Positions 1-8,537 of a stretch of 43,154 nt of DNA are shown here, piece after piece. This stretch comes from Bacteroidota bacterium (lineage in GTDB: Bacteria; Bacteroidota; Bacteroidia; Flavobacteriales_D; Crocinitomicaceae): positions 1-43,154 of the forward strand of contig VGFL01000013.1 in NCBI GenBank assembly GCA_016868915.1. Reading direction: 5' to 3'. Position 1 is the first letter of the stretch. Each line of letters starts with the position of its first letter. The position numbers were made by a program, and so were the translations under genes. The notes under the pieces are model-generated. The model had not been told where the DNA came from, did not search any database, and was given only the letters and a program-made list of their open reading frames with translations.

Positions 1-635
1 GGTTGATGATCAAAACTTACATCATCCACATAGAACTGGCTATTTTGAATTGGAAATAAATCGAGTGAAGCAAGTGCATTAATTCCATTAATCCATGTGC
101 CTACCAAGTTTCCATCAATGTATGCTTTCCACACTTTCAAGGTAAGATTTGCCTCGATTTTAAGTGTAAACCACGTTGCCTGCGGGTAGGAACTTACCAC
201 CAAATTCGAGGTTATCCCATCGTCGATGTACATATTGCCATTATTAAAATTTACGTTTAGGGCCCAGACTTGACCAATGGTTTGTGTGCCCTGGAAATTA
301 AAGTATCCCGTTTTTTCAGAATTAACAAAAAAATCAGACTGAAATGTAAAAACACCACTGTTGTACAAGGGGCCAAAATCTAAAACCACATCTTGTGGAC
401 CTCCATTTGCCGACGTGGATGAGAAATATGTAGAATTTGTACCGCTACTCGCTTGATTTGTAGTAATGGTTACATCTTCAGCACCACCTTCAGCGCCTGA
501 CCACGTTGTCCATGATGTTGACTGAGGTCCAATGTAAGAACCGGGAGCATAACTCTCGAAATCATCCGAGAAAAGTTGTCCGAAAGAAAGCGATGTAACA
601 AGCGTTGTCAATAAAAAGAGTAAAATTTTATTCAT
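1..635 (-). CDS. Secreted LamG/concanavalin-like protein, N-terminal part
   Basis: This reading frame runs off the left edge, so only about 211 N-terminal residues are present. Reading from an ATG at 635, it begins with a Sec signal peptide (MNKILLFLLTTLVTSLSFGQ) followed by mature sequence starting LFSDDFESYAPGSY. The 'DDFES' opening, aromatic/Gly/Asn-rich strands and a closing 'YVDDVSFDHQ' are typical of the concanavalin A-like (LamG) jelly-roll domain of exported Bacteroidota proteins. Such proteins often end in a T9SS sorting domain, which would lie outside the window. PorT at 3975-4691 is compatible with that route. Substrate and function cannot be told. It is transcribed away from the 983-6238 operon. 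Confidence 0.75.
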   Translation of the reverse strand, partial: MNKILLFLLTTLVTSLSFGQLFSDDFESYAPGSYIGPQSTSWTTWSGAEGGAEDVTITTNQASSGTNSTYFSSTSANGGPQDVVLDFGPLYNSGVFTFQSDFFVNSEKTGYFNFQGTQTIGQVWALNVNFNNGNMYIDDGITSNLVVSSYPQATWFTLKIEANLTLKVWKAYIDGNLVGTWINGINALASLDLFPIQNSQFYVDDVSFDHQ

Positions 636-982
636 TATTTTTAAATTAAGTTTGAACTAAATTACACATATTTAAAATTAAAATTACATTAAGCATTTTT
701 TTTCTTGCAAACTTTGATCTGAAGAGCCATTATTTAATCTACGAATTCGGAAGAGTATTTTACCTGATATGCAAGAAAGACATTAGTTTTTCTACAAAAT
801 TTATATTTTTAACTACCTTCAGCTAAGAAATTTAAATTAGCCTTTTATGATCAATTGATTATTTAATTTTTTTTGATTTTTAGCAATCTATCTTATTCTT
901 TATGACCGAATCTTTTATGAAACTTTATAAACATTTTTCAGATATCAAAAATTGAATAATTAGATTTGTTGAAAATTAGTAT
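636..982. other. Intergenic region between divergent genes
   Basis: This 347-nt AT-rich gap is the only gene-free stretch over 300 nt. It must hold promoters for the leftward secreted protein and the rightward aminotransferase operon. The only clear element I see is TAGATTTG at 961-968. No tRNA, ORF with coding character, terminator-like GC hairpin or long repeat is visible. Confidence 0.6.
961..968 (+). promoter_or_regulatory. Bacteroidota -7 box TAGATTTG
   Basis: The box matches TAnnTTTG exactly and ends 14 nt before the ATG at 983. I see no TTTG at a normal -33 distance. It would drive the 983-6238 operon with a very short leader. Confidence 0.45.
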
Positions 983-2176
983 ATGATTACGTTATCAGAT
1001 AGAATTAATTCCATGGAAGAGTCTGCCACGATCGGTATGGCAAAAAAAAGTCGGGAATTAAAAGCTCAAGGAAAAGATATAATTTCATTGTCTTTAGGCG
1101 AACCAGATTTTTTCACTCCCCAATTTATAAAGGACGCTGCTGTAGAAGCTTTAAACAACAATTTTACGATGTATACGCCTGTTTCTGGTTATGACGACCT
1201 ACGAGAGAGTATATCACTGAAATTTAAGCGCGATAATGGATTAGACTATACGAAGGACCAAATTGTTGTTTCCACAGGGGCAAAACAGTCAATTGCAAAC
1301 GTCGTTCTGAGTATTATTAATCCAGGAGATGAGGTAATTATTCCGGCTCCGTATTGGGTCTCATATTTGGAAATTGTTAAAGTTGCTGAAGGAAAATCGG
1401 TAGTTGTTAACGCTGGAATTGAAAGTGATTTTAAAATAACTCCCGAGCAACTGGAAAAGGCGATTACTCCAAAATCAAGGATGATGATTTTTTCAACACC
1501 ATGTAATCCTACTGGAACCGTTTACAGTAAGAACGAACTCCATGCACTCGCTCAAGTAATTAAAAAATATCCTCAGTTGGTTGTAATCAGCGATGAAATT
1601 TATGAACACATTAATTTTATTGGAAAACATGAAAGTTTAGCTCAGTTTTCAGAGGTATACAATCAAGTAGTCACAATTAATGGCGTTTCCAAAGCATGGG
1701 CAATGACCGGTTGGCGTCTAGGATATATTGGTGCTCCAAAAGAAATCGCCGTTGCATGTGACAAAATGCAAGGGCAATTTACATCTGCTACATCTTCTAT
1801 TACTCAAAAAGCTACAATTGCGGCTATGCATGCCCAAACAACAGTTCTCAAAGATATGATCGAAGCTTTTCACAGAAGAAGAGATTTAGTATTGTCAAAA
1901 TTAAATGAAATATCGGGGGTAAAAACAAATGTTCCCGGAGGTGCTTTTTATGTTTTTCCTGATGTATCAACCTTTTTTGGTAAGTCGTATAATCAATACA
2001 CAATTAAAGATTCTAATGATTTGTGTATGTATTTGTTAGATGAAGGCCTAGTTGCCTTTGTTTCTGGTGAAGCCTTTGGTGCGCCCGAATGCTTACGAAT
2101 TTCCTATGCAGCCTCAGAGGAAACATTAACAGAGGCGATGCGTAGAATGAAAAACGCACTTGATAAATTGTTGTAA
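983..2176 (+). CDS. Pyridoxal-phosphate class I aminotransferase (aspartate aminotransferase type)
   Basis: This is a full-length fold-type I aminotransferase of 397 residues, the usual size for the bacterial AspB/AAT subgroup. Visible motifs are SLGEPDF near residue 37, the Asn-Pro motif CNPTGT at 174-179, the YEH loop after SDE (203-205) that holds the cofactor Asp, and the Schiff-base lysine K237 in NGVSKAWAMTGWRLGY. A C-terminal Arg for the substrate carboxylate lies in CLRISYA. It most likely interconverts aspartate and 2-oxoglutarate in the cytoplasm, but aromatic amino acids or prephenate are possible substrates for this subgroup. It is the first gene of a tight rightward run, 15 nt before the sugar kinase. 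Confidence 0.93.
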   Translation: MITLSDRINSMEESATIGMAKKSRELKAQGKDIISLSLGEPDFFTPQFIKDAAVEALNNNFTMYTPVSGYDDLRESISLKFKRDNGLDYTKDQIVVSTGAKQSIANVVLSIINPGDEVIIPAPYWVSYLEIVKVAEGKSVVVNAGIESDFKITPEQLEKAITPKSRMMIFSTPCNPTGTVYSKNELHALAQVIKKYPQLVVISDEIYEHINFIGKHESLAQFSEVYNQVVTINGVSKAWAMTGWRLGYIGAPKEIAVACDKMQGQFTSATSSITQKATIAAMHAQTTVLKDMIEAFHRRRDLVLSKLNEISGVKTNVPGGAFYVFPDVSTFFGKSYNQYTIKDSNDLCMYLLDEGLVAFVSGEAFGAPECLRISYAASEETLTEAMRRMKNALDKLL

Positions 2177-2191
2177 TTCATTTCTATATCC

Positions 2192-3190
2192 ATGAACGTT
2201 AGGCAGCTATTCGATTCATTCAAAGGCAAAAAAATTTTAGTAATCGGAGATGTAATGCTCGATCGCTACATGATTGGCAATGTACAGCGTATTTCACCTG
2301 AAGCCCCCGTTCCAGTCTTAGAAATGAAGAACGAAGAGGAAAGGTTAGGGGGTGCAGCCAATGTTGCCCTTAATTTGATTTCACTTGGAGCTCAGGTTGT
2401 CTTAGCATCTGTCGTTGGAAATGATTTACACGGAAAACGTATTCTTGAGCTTTGCGATGTAAATAATATAGGGTGTAATACAATTCTTCAATTGAATTCA
2501 CGTCCGACAACCGTTAAAACAAGAATTATTGGGAATAAACAACATTTACTGCGAGTTGATTCAGAAGTCAATGAGTATTTAAATGAATTTGATGAGAAAA
2601 ATTTTTTGGACCATATTCTTCCATCTGTTACGAGTCAGTTTGATGCAGTAATATTTCAGGATTACAACAAAGGACTATTGACCACAAAAATAATTGAAGA
2701 ATTAATACTACGCTGCAAGCAAGAGAATATTTATACGACAGTTGACCCAAAATTAAAGAACTTTTATTGCTACAGGGGAGTAACATTATTTAAACCAAAC
2801 TTAAAAGAATTAAAGGAAGGGACAGGATTAGTATTCAATTACCCTTCGGAAAGGCAAATTTTTGAGAAGGCCATTTTACAAGTAAACAAAAAAATAAATA
2901 ATTCATTGACATTTGTTACATTATCCGAATATGGGGTTGCCATTACAGATCATTCATCTGTTGAATACATTGATGCCCACTTGAGAACAATTGCGGATGT
3001 TAGTGGGGCAGGAGATACTGTAATTGCTGTAGCAACACTCTGTCTGTGTTCTGGTTGTTCGACAAAAGAAATTGCCCAAATTTCGAATGTAGCCGGCGGA
3101 ATAGTTTGTGAAAAATCTGGAGTAGTAAGTATTACTTGCGCTGAACTTATAGAAGAAATTGAAAAACTTTTCAATCCAAATCTTGTTTAG
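2192..3190 (+). CDS. PfkB-family heptose-7-phosphate kinase (RfaE/HldE domain I type)
   Basis: This ribokinase-like protein has 332 residues. The N-terminus ILVIGDVMLDRYMIG and RISPEAPVPVLE, the GGAANVALNL motif (53-62) and the anion hole/catalytic DVSGAGDT (269-276, base D275) closely fit the kinase half of HldE, which phosphorylates D-glycero-D-manno-heptose 7-phosphate for ADP-heptose synthesis. The usual C-terminal nucleotidyltransferase domain is absent, so a separate HldC-like protein would be needed elsewhere. The gene sits 15 nt after the aminotransferase and 11 nt before ubiE/menG. The substrate is inferred from family resemblance; another sugar phosphate is possible. Confidence 0.85.
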   Translation: MNVRQLFDSFKGKKILVIGDVMLDRYMIGNVQRISPEAPVPVLEMKNEEERLGGAANVALNLISLGAQVVLASVVGNDLHGKRILELCDVNNIGCNTILQLNSRPTTVKTRIIGNKQHLLRVDSEVNEYLNEFDEKNFLDHILPSVTSQFDAVIFQDYNKGLLTTKIIEELILRCKQENIYTTVDPKLKNFYCYRGVTLFKPNLKELKEGTGLVFNYPSERQIFEKAILQVNKKINNSLTFVTLSEYGVAITDHSSVEYIDAHLRTIADVSGAGDTVIAVATLCLCSGCSTKEIAQISNVAGGIVCEKSGVVSITCAELIEEIEKLFNPNLV

Positions 3191-3201
3191 CAGTAGAAAT
3201 T

Positions 3202-3945
3202 ATGTCCGAACGAGTTGTAAAACCATACGGTGATGATAGTACATCCAAAAAACAGGAAGTGGCAACTATGTTCAATAATATTTCAGCAAAATATGATTTT
3301 CTAAACCATTTTCTCTCTCTTGGTATTGACAAATTATGGAGAAAACGTGCTATCCGAGAATTAAGGGTATTTAAACCAAAACGCATTTTGGATATAGCCA
3401 CAGGAACGGGTGACTTTGCTTTAGAATCTTTGTCAATCAATCCTCAAAGTGTTATAGGTATTGATATTTCAGAGGGGATGCTAAAAGTTGGAATTCAAAA
3501 AATGAAAGCGAAAGAAGTAGACCACATTATCTCTCTTCGACTTGGCGATTCAGAAAATTTGGCCTTTTCAGAAAATTCTTTTGATGCTGTGACGGTCGGT
3601 TTTGGTGTCCGAAACTTTGAAAATCTCAACAAGGGTTTGACTGAAATATTACGGGTGCTCAAACCGGAAGGAAGAATACTAATATTGGAATTTTCAAAAC
3701 CTAAATTTTTCCCTATTAAACAACTTTTTGCTTTTTACTCCCGTTTTTTTATCCCATTTTTTGGAAAGATGTTTTCCAAGGATAAACGAGCATACATGTA
3801 TCTTCCTGAGTCCGTTCAGGCTTTCCCGGAAGGAAATAAGTTTCTTGATATTTTGACTGAAGTTGGATATTCAAATGTTTCATCAATTAGACTTTCGGGT
3901 GGAATTGCCACCATTTATATTGGTGTTAAAACTGAATCTATGTAA
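3202..3945 (+). CDS. menG: Demethylmenaquinone methyltransferase
   Basis: This SAM-dependent class I methyltransferase (UbiE/MenG, 247 residues) does the last C-methylation of menaquinone synthesis. The N-terminal signature VATMFNNISAKYDFLNHFLS, SAM motif I in ILDIATGTGDFALE, and the family block VTVGFGVRNFENL are all present, and the C-terminus IRLSGGIATIYIG is canonical. Respiratory Bacteroidota use menaquinone, so MenG is a better name than UbiE. It lies in the aminotransferase operon directly before porT, a gene order commonly seen in this phylum. Confidence 0.95.
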   Translation: MSERVVKPYGDDSTSKKQEVATMFNNISAKYDFLNHFLSLGIDKLWRKRAIRELRVFKPKRILDIATGTGDFALESLSINPQSVIGIDISEGMLKVGIQKMKAKEVDHIISLRLGDSENLAFSENSFDAVTVGFGVRNFENLNKGLTEILRVLKPEGRILILEFSKPKFFPIKQLFAFYSRFFIPFFGKMFSKDKRAYMYLPESVQAFPEGNKFLDILTEVGYSNVSSIRLSGGIATIYIGVKTESM

Positions 3946-3974
3946 TTTGTAAATGATTTTTTCGTTATTCTGTC

Positions 3975-4691
3975 GTGAGGTTAACCATACTATCAATTGC
4001 TTTATTTCTCTCATTCTTCGGATTAACCCAATCCGAAAGCACATGGAATTACCGTAAATTTGATGATCGACTTTTTCATTTTGGATTTATGTTAGGGGCA
4101 AACCAAGCAGATTTTACGTCATATCCTGTCCTCAATGCCTACGAACTATACGGGGTTAAAACTTTAACAACAAAGGCACAACCTGGTGGTCAAGTTGGTA
4201 TTCTAACCACCATGAAATTGTGGAAACCAACTTTTCGATTAAGATTTATGCCCTCTCTCTCTTTTCAAGAAAAAGCAATTGTCTACACCTATGACAATCC
4301 TGATACGACAAAACAATTTGATTTGGTAAGTGAAGAAAGGGTAAATTCTACAAGCTTAGATTTTCCCCTAATGTTCCAATACAGAACCTTACGATACAAT
4401 AATTTTACAGCCTATTTTATGGGTGGGTTTCAGTATTCAATGGACTTACAATCACAGGAAAAAGCGGCACAAAATTTTACTGATCCATATGTTAAAATAA
4501 AAAGAAATGATTTTCAATACCAAATTGGTGGTGGAATAGAGTTTTTCTTGGTTTACTTTAAATTGGCATTTGAGTTAAAGTATTCACATGGTATTCGCAA
4601 CACATTTATTCAAGATTACACTCCTGTTTCAAATCCGATCCATAGTTTATACAATAAATTGTGGTTTTTTTCTGTTATTTTTGAAGGATAG
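3975..4691 (+). CDS. porT: Type IX secretion system outer-membrane protein PorT
   Basis: This 238-residue protein has a signal peptide (MRLTILSIALFLSFFGLTQS) and beta-barrel strands. The early block WNYRKFDDRLFHFGFMLGAN followed by PGGQVGI, LRFMPSLSFQEK, the mid block VNSTSLDFPLMFQYRTLRYNN and the late FKLAFELKYSHGIRN match PorT, which is needed for T9SS secretion and gliding. Location directly after menG is the expected neighbourhood. The start is GTG at 3975; the ATG at 3953 is out of frame. The flavoprotein follows after only 2 nt. Confidence 0.9.
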   Translation: MRLTILSIALFLSFFGLTQSESTWNYRKFDDRLFHFGFMLGANQADFTSYPVLNAYELYGVKTLTTKAQPGGQVGILTTMKLWKPTFRLRFMPSLSFQEKAIVYTYDNPDTTKQFDLVSEERVNSTSLDFPLMFQYRTLRYNNFTAYFMGGFQYSMDLQSQEKAAQNFTDPYVKIKRNDFQYQIGGGIEFFLVYFKLAFELKYSHGIRNTFIQDYTPVSNPIHSLYNKLWFFSVIFEG

Positions 4692-4693
4692 AA

Positions 4694-6238
4694 ATGAAAG
4701 AAATTTCAGTTATTTTTTCCCCTGAACAAGCAAAAAATGACGCAATAATAAGAATGTTTTTGGCTAAAAAAGCCGGACTAAAATCAAGTGATTTTTTTTA
4801 TAAATGGAGAAAAAGAAGTATTGATGCTCGACAAAAAGAAATAAAAATACAAGCTACTTTTCTGGTTTCTAATCAACCATTTCCGAAAGAAATAGATCAA
4901 TTCAAGCTGCGAAAAATTTCTAAAAATTCTCCTACAGCGACAATAATTGGTTTTGGTCCAGCCGGAATTTTTGCCGCTTTAGAACTACTCGACAAAGGAA
5001 TAAAGCCCATCATTTATGAACGCGGAAAGGACATTAGATCGAGACGAAGGGATTTAGCCAAACTCAATCGTGAAATGATTGTGAATCCCGAATCAAATTA
5101 TTGTTTTGGTGAAGGCGGTGCTGGAACCTATTCGGATGGAAAATTATACACTCGCTCAAAAAAAAGAGGAGATGTAGAACGAATCTTGAAAGCTTTTGTG
5201 CAATTTGGTGCATCAGAAGATATTCTTGTAGATTCGCATCCCCACATTGGTACGAATAAACTTCCTCAAATCATTACCGCAATGCGAGAGGCAATTATTG
5301 TATGTGGAGGAGAGGTTCATTTTAATTCTAAGTTGACAAATATAATATGTGAGAATGATGAGTTAAAAGCAATTGAAATAAATAATTCAACCAGAATTTT
5401 ATGCTCAAAAATGATTTTAGCAACAGGGCATTCAGCGCGTGATATTTTTTATTTACTGGATAAAAAAGGGATTAAAATTCAAGCAAAGCCTTTTGCTGTC
5501 GGTGTGCGTGTTGAACATAGTCAGGCATCGATTGATCAAATTCAATATCATGGTCGATTAAATGATGCATTTCTTCCTCCTGCCTCCTATAACCTTGTAA
5601 CTCAGATTGAAGAAAAAGGCGTTTTCTCATTTTGTATGTGTCCCGGTGGAATAATAGCTCCTTGCGCTACCCAAGAAGAAGAAGTAGTCACGAATGGTTG
5701 GTCTCCATCAAAAAGAAATAATCCATATGCAAATTCGGGAATTGTTGTGAGTGTTGATCCTAAGGATTTATCTATCGATTCGAATGATTATTTAATTTGT
5801 CTCAATTTTCAAAAACAAATTGAAAAAAAAGCATGGGAGTTGGCAGGGAAAACTCAACAGGTGCCCGCCCAACGATTAGTAGACTTTCTCTCTAATACAA
5901 AATCTGAGTCTTTACCGAATAGTTCCTACCAACCAGGATTAGTAAGTGTAAATCTCCATGAGTTATTTCCAAAATTTGTTGCTCAACGATTAAAAAAAGC
6001 ATTTATTGATTTTGATAAAAAAATGCCAGGCTTTATCTCAGAGGAAGTAGTTTTACATGCTCCCGAATCGCGAACTTCCTCTCCAATATGCATTCCAAGG
6101 AATAATGAGACCCTGCAACACATTACAATTTCTGGTATTTATCCCTGTGGCGAAGGCGCTGGGTATGCCGGGGGTATTATTTCTGCCGCGGTTGATGGCG
6201 TAAATTGTGCAAAAAAGATTATTGAATTATTTGATTAG
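4694..6238 (+). CDS. FAD-dependent oxidoreductase, COG2509 family
   Basis: This 514-residue flavoprotein has an N-terminal domain of about 80 residues before the Rossmann fold. The dinucleotide motif IIGFGPAGIFAALELLD (84-100) is followed by an acidic-ended strand IIYERG. The family block CFGEGGAGTYSDGKLYTR and the C-terminal GIYPCGEGAGYAGGIISAA (FAD-contacting) are diagnostic of COG2509, whose substrate is unknown. The protein is probably cytoplasmic, since no signal peptide is visible. It starts 2 nt after porT, so it is likely co-transcribed, but no functional tie to secretion is evident. Confidence 0.88.
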   Translation: MKEISVIFSPEQAKNDAIIRMFLAKKAGLKSSDFFYKWRKRSIDARQKEIKIQATFLVSNQPFPKEIDQFKLRKISKNSPTATIIGFGPAGIFAALELLDKGIKPIIYERGKDIRSRRRDLAKLNREMIVNPESNYCFGEGGAGTYSDGKLYTRSKKRGDVERILKAFVQFGASEDILVDSHPHIGTNKLPQIITAMREAIIVCGGEVHFNSKLTNIICENDELKAIEINNSTRILCSKMILATGHSARDIFYLLDKKGIKIQAKPFAVGVRVEHSQASIDQIQYHGRLNDAFLPPASYNLVTQIEEKGVFSFCMCPGGIIAPCATQEEEVVTNGWSPSKRNNPYANSGIVVSVDPKDLSIDSNDYLICLNFQKQIEKKAWELAGKTQQVPAQRLVDFLSNTKSESLPNSSYQPGLVSVNLHELFPKFVAQRLKKAFIDFDKKMPGFISEEVVLHAPESRTSSPICIPRNNETLQHITISGIYPCGEGAGYAGGIISAAVDGVNCAKKIIELFD

Positions 6239-6272
6239 GAAGAATAAATTTTAATTTCTGCTAAAAGAAAAG

Positions 6273-6280
6273 TATTTTTG
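6273..6280 (+). promoter_or_regulatory. -7 box TATTTTTG
   Basis: An exact TAnnTTTG match ends 16 nt before the ATG at 6297, in a 58-nt gap after the flavoprotein gene. No convincing -33 element is visible. It suggests the outer-membrane protein has its own promoter. Confidence 0.4.
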
Positions 6281-6296
6281 TTTAATAAATAAGACT

Positions 6297-6959
6297 ATGA
6301 ATTTTAAATATTTGATTTTTTTCATTTTATTTACTTTTTTAATAACTCAAAAAAGCAAGGCTCAATTGAGTATCTCAGGAGGTACCAATTTATTAAACTC
6401 ATTTGGCGTTAGCAAAACATTCTATGGATTGCACATAGGAGCTGAGTTGCCACAGAATAGCTTGGTTACGTTTTACGGGCGATTGAATTATTTCTTTCCA
6501 CGAGCAGAAATGGATTCTTCTAGTGCAGTCGCTGTCGGTAAAAATACTACTTTACCTCCGATTAATGTAAAGTATTTGAATACTACCAGTTTTATATCCG
6601 TTGAGGGCGGAACGAGATCATACGTTGGAAACGGATACGATAATGGTTTTTCAGGGTATGGAGGTGGAAAAACCTCACTCCTAATAAGTAGAATTGGTGC
6701 TAAAGTCAATGATTACAACACCGGATTGTATACAATTGATGACGAAACACTCGGTAAGGGCTCTATTTTAGGAATATGTTTGGGATTACAAGGAGGTATA
6801 AAATATACATTTCCAGGATTTGGATCTCTCTATTTAGATGGTTCTATCGATTATTTACTTTTTGCTCAACCAAGCAATCAATCTATTTATACTTCCTATT
6901 ATCCGGTACAACGAATAATTTTTATTACTACAGTTGGTCTTAGAAAAGAATTTTATTAA
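6297..6959 (+). CDS. Predicted outer-membrane beta-barrel protein
   Basis: This is a 220-residue protein of unknown function. A signal peptide (hydrophobic YLIFFILFTFLI, cleavage likely after SKA) precedes a mature chain of alternating amphipathic strands rich in Gly/Tyr (for example LHIGAEL, VTFYGRLNYFF, GSLYLDGSIDYLLF), and the chain ends in VGLRKEFY with a terminal aromatic residue, as expected for an outer-membrane barrel. The size suggests 8-10 strands. It overlaps the convergent kinase gene by 4 nt. I do not recognise a named family. Confidence 0.6.
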   Translation: MNFKYLIFFILFTFLITQKSKAQLSISGGTNLLNSFGVSKTFYGLHIGAELPQNSLVTFYGRLNYFFPRAEMDSSSAVAVGKNTTLPPINVKYLNTTSFISVEGGTRSYVGNGYDNGFSGYGGGKTSLLISRIGAKVNDYNTGLYTIDDETLGKGSILGICLGLQGGIKYTFPGFGSLYLDGSIDYLLFAQPSNQSIYTSYYPVQRIIFITTVGLRKEFY

Positions 6960-7831
6960 ATCAACTTCCAGAATTTTTCTTTTAAAGCAATTAGTTTCTC
7001 ATTAATTTCATCAATAGATTGAATTCGAACTTGTTGGGCAAACTTTAATGCCTCTAATACCTCGTCAGTAGGAAGTTGGTTTGGTGGTAAACGGAAAGAA
7101 TGCTTGATACAGATTTTGGTAATTAAGTCAAATAGCTTTTTTGGCATTCCATCAAAATTCATCAAGGGATGAGTGATTTGTAGATTTGTAAAAATGGATG
7201 GATTTGGGTGGCTTAAGGGAAGTTTGCCACTGTATAAATAATACATGCAAATTCCTAATGAAAAAAGGTCACTACTGTGATTAACCAAAGATTTTTTTGA
7301 AAGTATAACTTCAGGTGCTGAAAAACCGAGGGAAAATAAAACTTCTCCGTCATTTTCGGCAGGAAAAGAGTGAGCTAACCCAAAATCAATGAGCGACAAC
7401 TGAAATCGTGTATGTTTCTGAGTAACGATAAAGTTGGATGGCTTAATATCGTTATGAACAATTTTTTGATTTTTTAACGCATTAAAAATTGGAACACATT
7501 GAGATACAAATAACTTTAATTTATCCAGTTTCTTTATTTTTTTTTCATTTTTCCACCATGATTCTAAAGTTTCTCCAGGAATGAATTCTTTCAGTAAAAA
7601 CATATTTTCTTCATCTTCCCAAAAATCAATGTTTTTCTGAAAAAAAGGAGTATCGAAATTGAATTTTGATTCTTGGATCAATTTTTTCTGTTGCAAATTG
7701 GTAGTTTCATTTTTTTCTACAATTTTTAAAACAAATTTCTCGTTATTATTCTGACGACGAACGAGAAAAACTTTTGAGAATTTGCGTATTTTTTGACTTC
7801 CTAATTCAGTTATTATTGAAAAGTCTCTCAT
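6956..7831 (-). CDS. Minimal serine/threonine protein kinase
   Basis: This is a Hanks-type kinase with almost nothing outside the catalytic domain. I prefer the ATG at 7831 (MRDFSIITELG), giving 291 residues; an upstream ATG at 7867 would add 12 poor residues. Numbering from that upstream start, the ATP lysine is K48 (FVLKIV), the alpha-C glutamate is near E66, the catalytic loop is HNDIKPSN (139-145), the metal motif is DFG (161-163), the APE motif is at 184-186, and DLFSLG corresponds to DVWSLG. The glycine-rich loop is poor in glycine. There is no membrane segment or sensor domain. The esterase gene lies just upstream on the same strand. Targets are unknown. Confidence 0.85.
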   Translation of the reverse strand: MRDFSIITELGSQKIRKFSKVFLVRRQNNNEKFVLKIVEKNETTNLQQKKLIQESKFNFDTPFFQKNIDFWEDEENMFLLKEFIPGETLESWWKNEKKIKKLDKLKLFVSQCVPIFNALKNQKIVHNDIKPSNFIVTQKHTRFQLSLIDFGLAHSFPAENDGEVLFSLGFSAPEVILSKKSLVNHSSDLFSLGICMYYLYSGKLPLSHPNPSIFTNLQITHPLMNFDGMPKKLFDLITKICIKHSFRLPPNQLPTDEVLEALKFAQQVRIQSIDEINEKLIALKEKFWKLI

Positions 7832-7868
7832 AATTATAGTGTAATTGATGATAATTGAATAAAGCAAT

Positions 7869-8498
7869 TCATGTTAAATCAATCAAAAGATTTTTTAATA
7901 CAGCTGAATCAATCGAGTGATTTCCTGAATATTCAATGGTTTTAAATCCAAGATTTGAATAAAAATTTATCGTTTCTGAAAATTGACTTTTCGTAAAATA
8001 AGGGTCTTGATTCCCCAAAACAAAAACGTTCGATTTATTTTCATTTTTCATTTCATTTTCAATTTTCAAATCAGGTGGAAAAACACTTGCCCAAAGTATC
8101 AAATGATTGATTTTTGAATTAGAATAGAAATATCTTGCCGCAGTTGCTCCACCTTGTGAAAAACCGAGTAGAATTATCTTTTCGAAAGACTTTTGACTTA
8201 TTATTGAATGTATCAATTGATTCAGATAATTTAAATTGTCGTTTATATCATCTTCACGCGCTTCCTTTGTCATCCATGAGGCACCTACACGTCCTGATGT
8301 GCCTTCTAAATAAAAGCGATGCATTCCTTCAGGAATAACAACTAAGAAGTCATCGGGTAAGGCCCTAAATTTATGTCCAAAATAGGAGGGGAGCTGCCCG
8401 TATCCGTGAAGGGCAATTAATAGATATTTGGTTCTATTTATTTCACCAATCGAAAAATATCTACATGTTTTTTGTATCGTTAGCTGTTTTTCAATCAT
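7869..8498 (-). CDS. Alpha/beta hydrolase, phospholipase/carboxylesterase-like
   Basis: This 209-residue serine hydrolase resembles the YpfH/carboxylesterase group. The oxyanion region LLIALHGYGQ (26-35), nucleophile elbow GFSQGG with S114, acid D165 in LGNQDPYF and histidine H194 in SGNHSID form a complete triad. The lack of a signal peptide points to the cytoplasm, acting on small esters or lysophospholipids; the substrate is unknown. It is the first gene of a two-gene leftward unit with the kinase and is read from a palindromic promoter shared with the rightward gene at 8538. Confidence 0.85.
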   Translation of the reverse strand: MIEKQLTIQKTCRYFSIGEINRTKYLLIALHGYGQLPSYFGHKFRALPDDFLVVIPEGMHRFYLEGTSGRVGASWMTKEAREDDINDNLNYLNQLIHSIISQKSFEKIILLGFSQGGATAARYFYSNSKINHLILWASVFPPDLKIENEMKNENKSNVFVLGNQDPYFTKSQFSETINFYSNLGFKTIEYSGNHSIDSAVLKNLLIDLT

Positions 8499-8502
8499 TG
8501 AT

Positions 8503-8534
8503 TTTGGTTCTTTTAAGGCAAAATTATAATTTTG
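8503..8534 (+). promoter_or_regulatory. Promoter TTTG-N20-TAATTTTG
   Basis: TTTG at 8503-8506 and TAATTTTG at 8527-8534 are separated by 20 nt, the best full Bacteroidota promoter in the window. The -7 box ends 3 nt before GTG at 8538 and covers the alternative TTG at 8532, so it decides the start codon. Its -7 box is half of a perfect palindrome. Confidence 0.65.
8519..8526 (-). promoter_or_regulatory. -7 box TAATTTTG for the esterase/kinase unit
   Basis: Read on the minus strand, 8526-8519 is TAATTTTG, ending 20 nt before the esterase ATG. It abuts the rightward -7 box exactly, so 8519-8534 reads CAAAATTATAATTTTG, a perfect 16-bp palindrome. No clear leftward -33 element is visible. Confidence 0.5.
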
Positions 8535-8537
8535 GGT

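Noticed and set aside
636-982. Possible small RNA or tRNA in the largest gap
   Set aside because: No cloverleaf, GC-rich stem or terminator is visible; only a -7 box can be supported.
3171-3440. Minus-strand frame over the start of menG
   Set aside because: It is antisense to the conserved MenG N-terminus and lacks any independent support.
8532-8537. TTG at 8532 as start of the hypothetical protein
   Set aside because: It lies within the -7 box TAATTTTG (8527-8534), so it would not be transcribed; GTG at 8538 is preferred.
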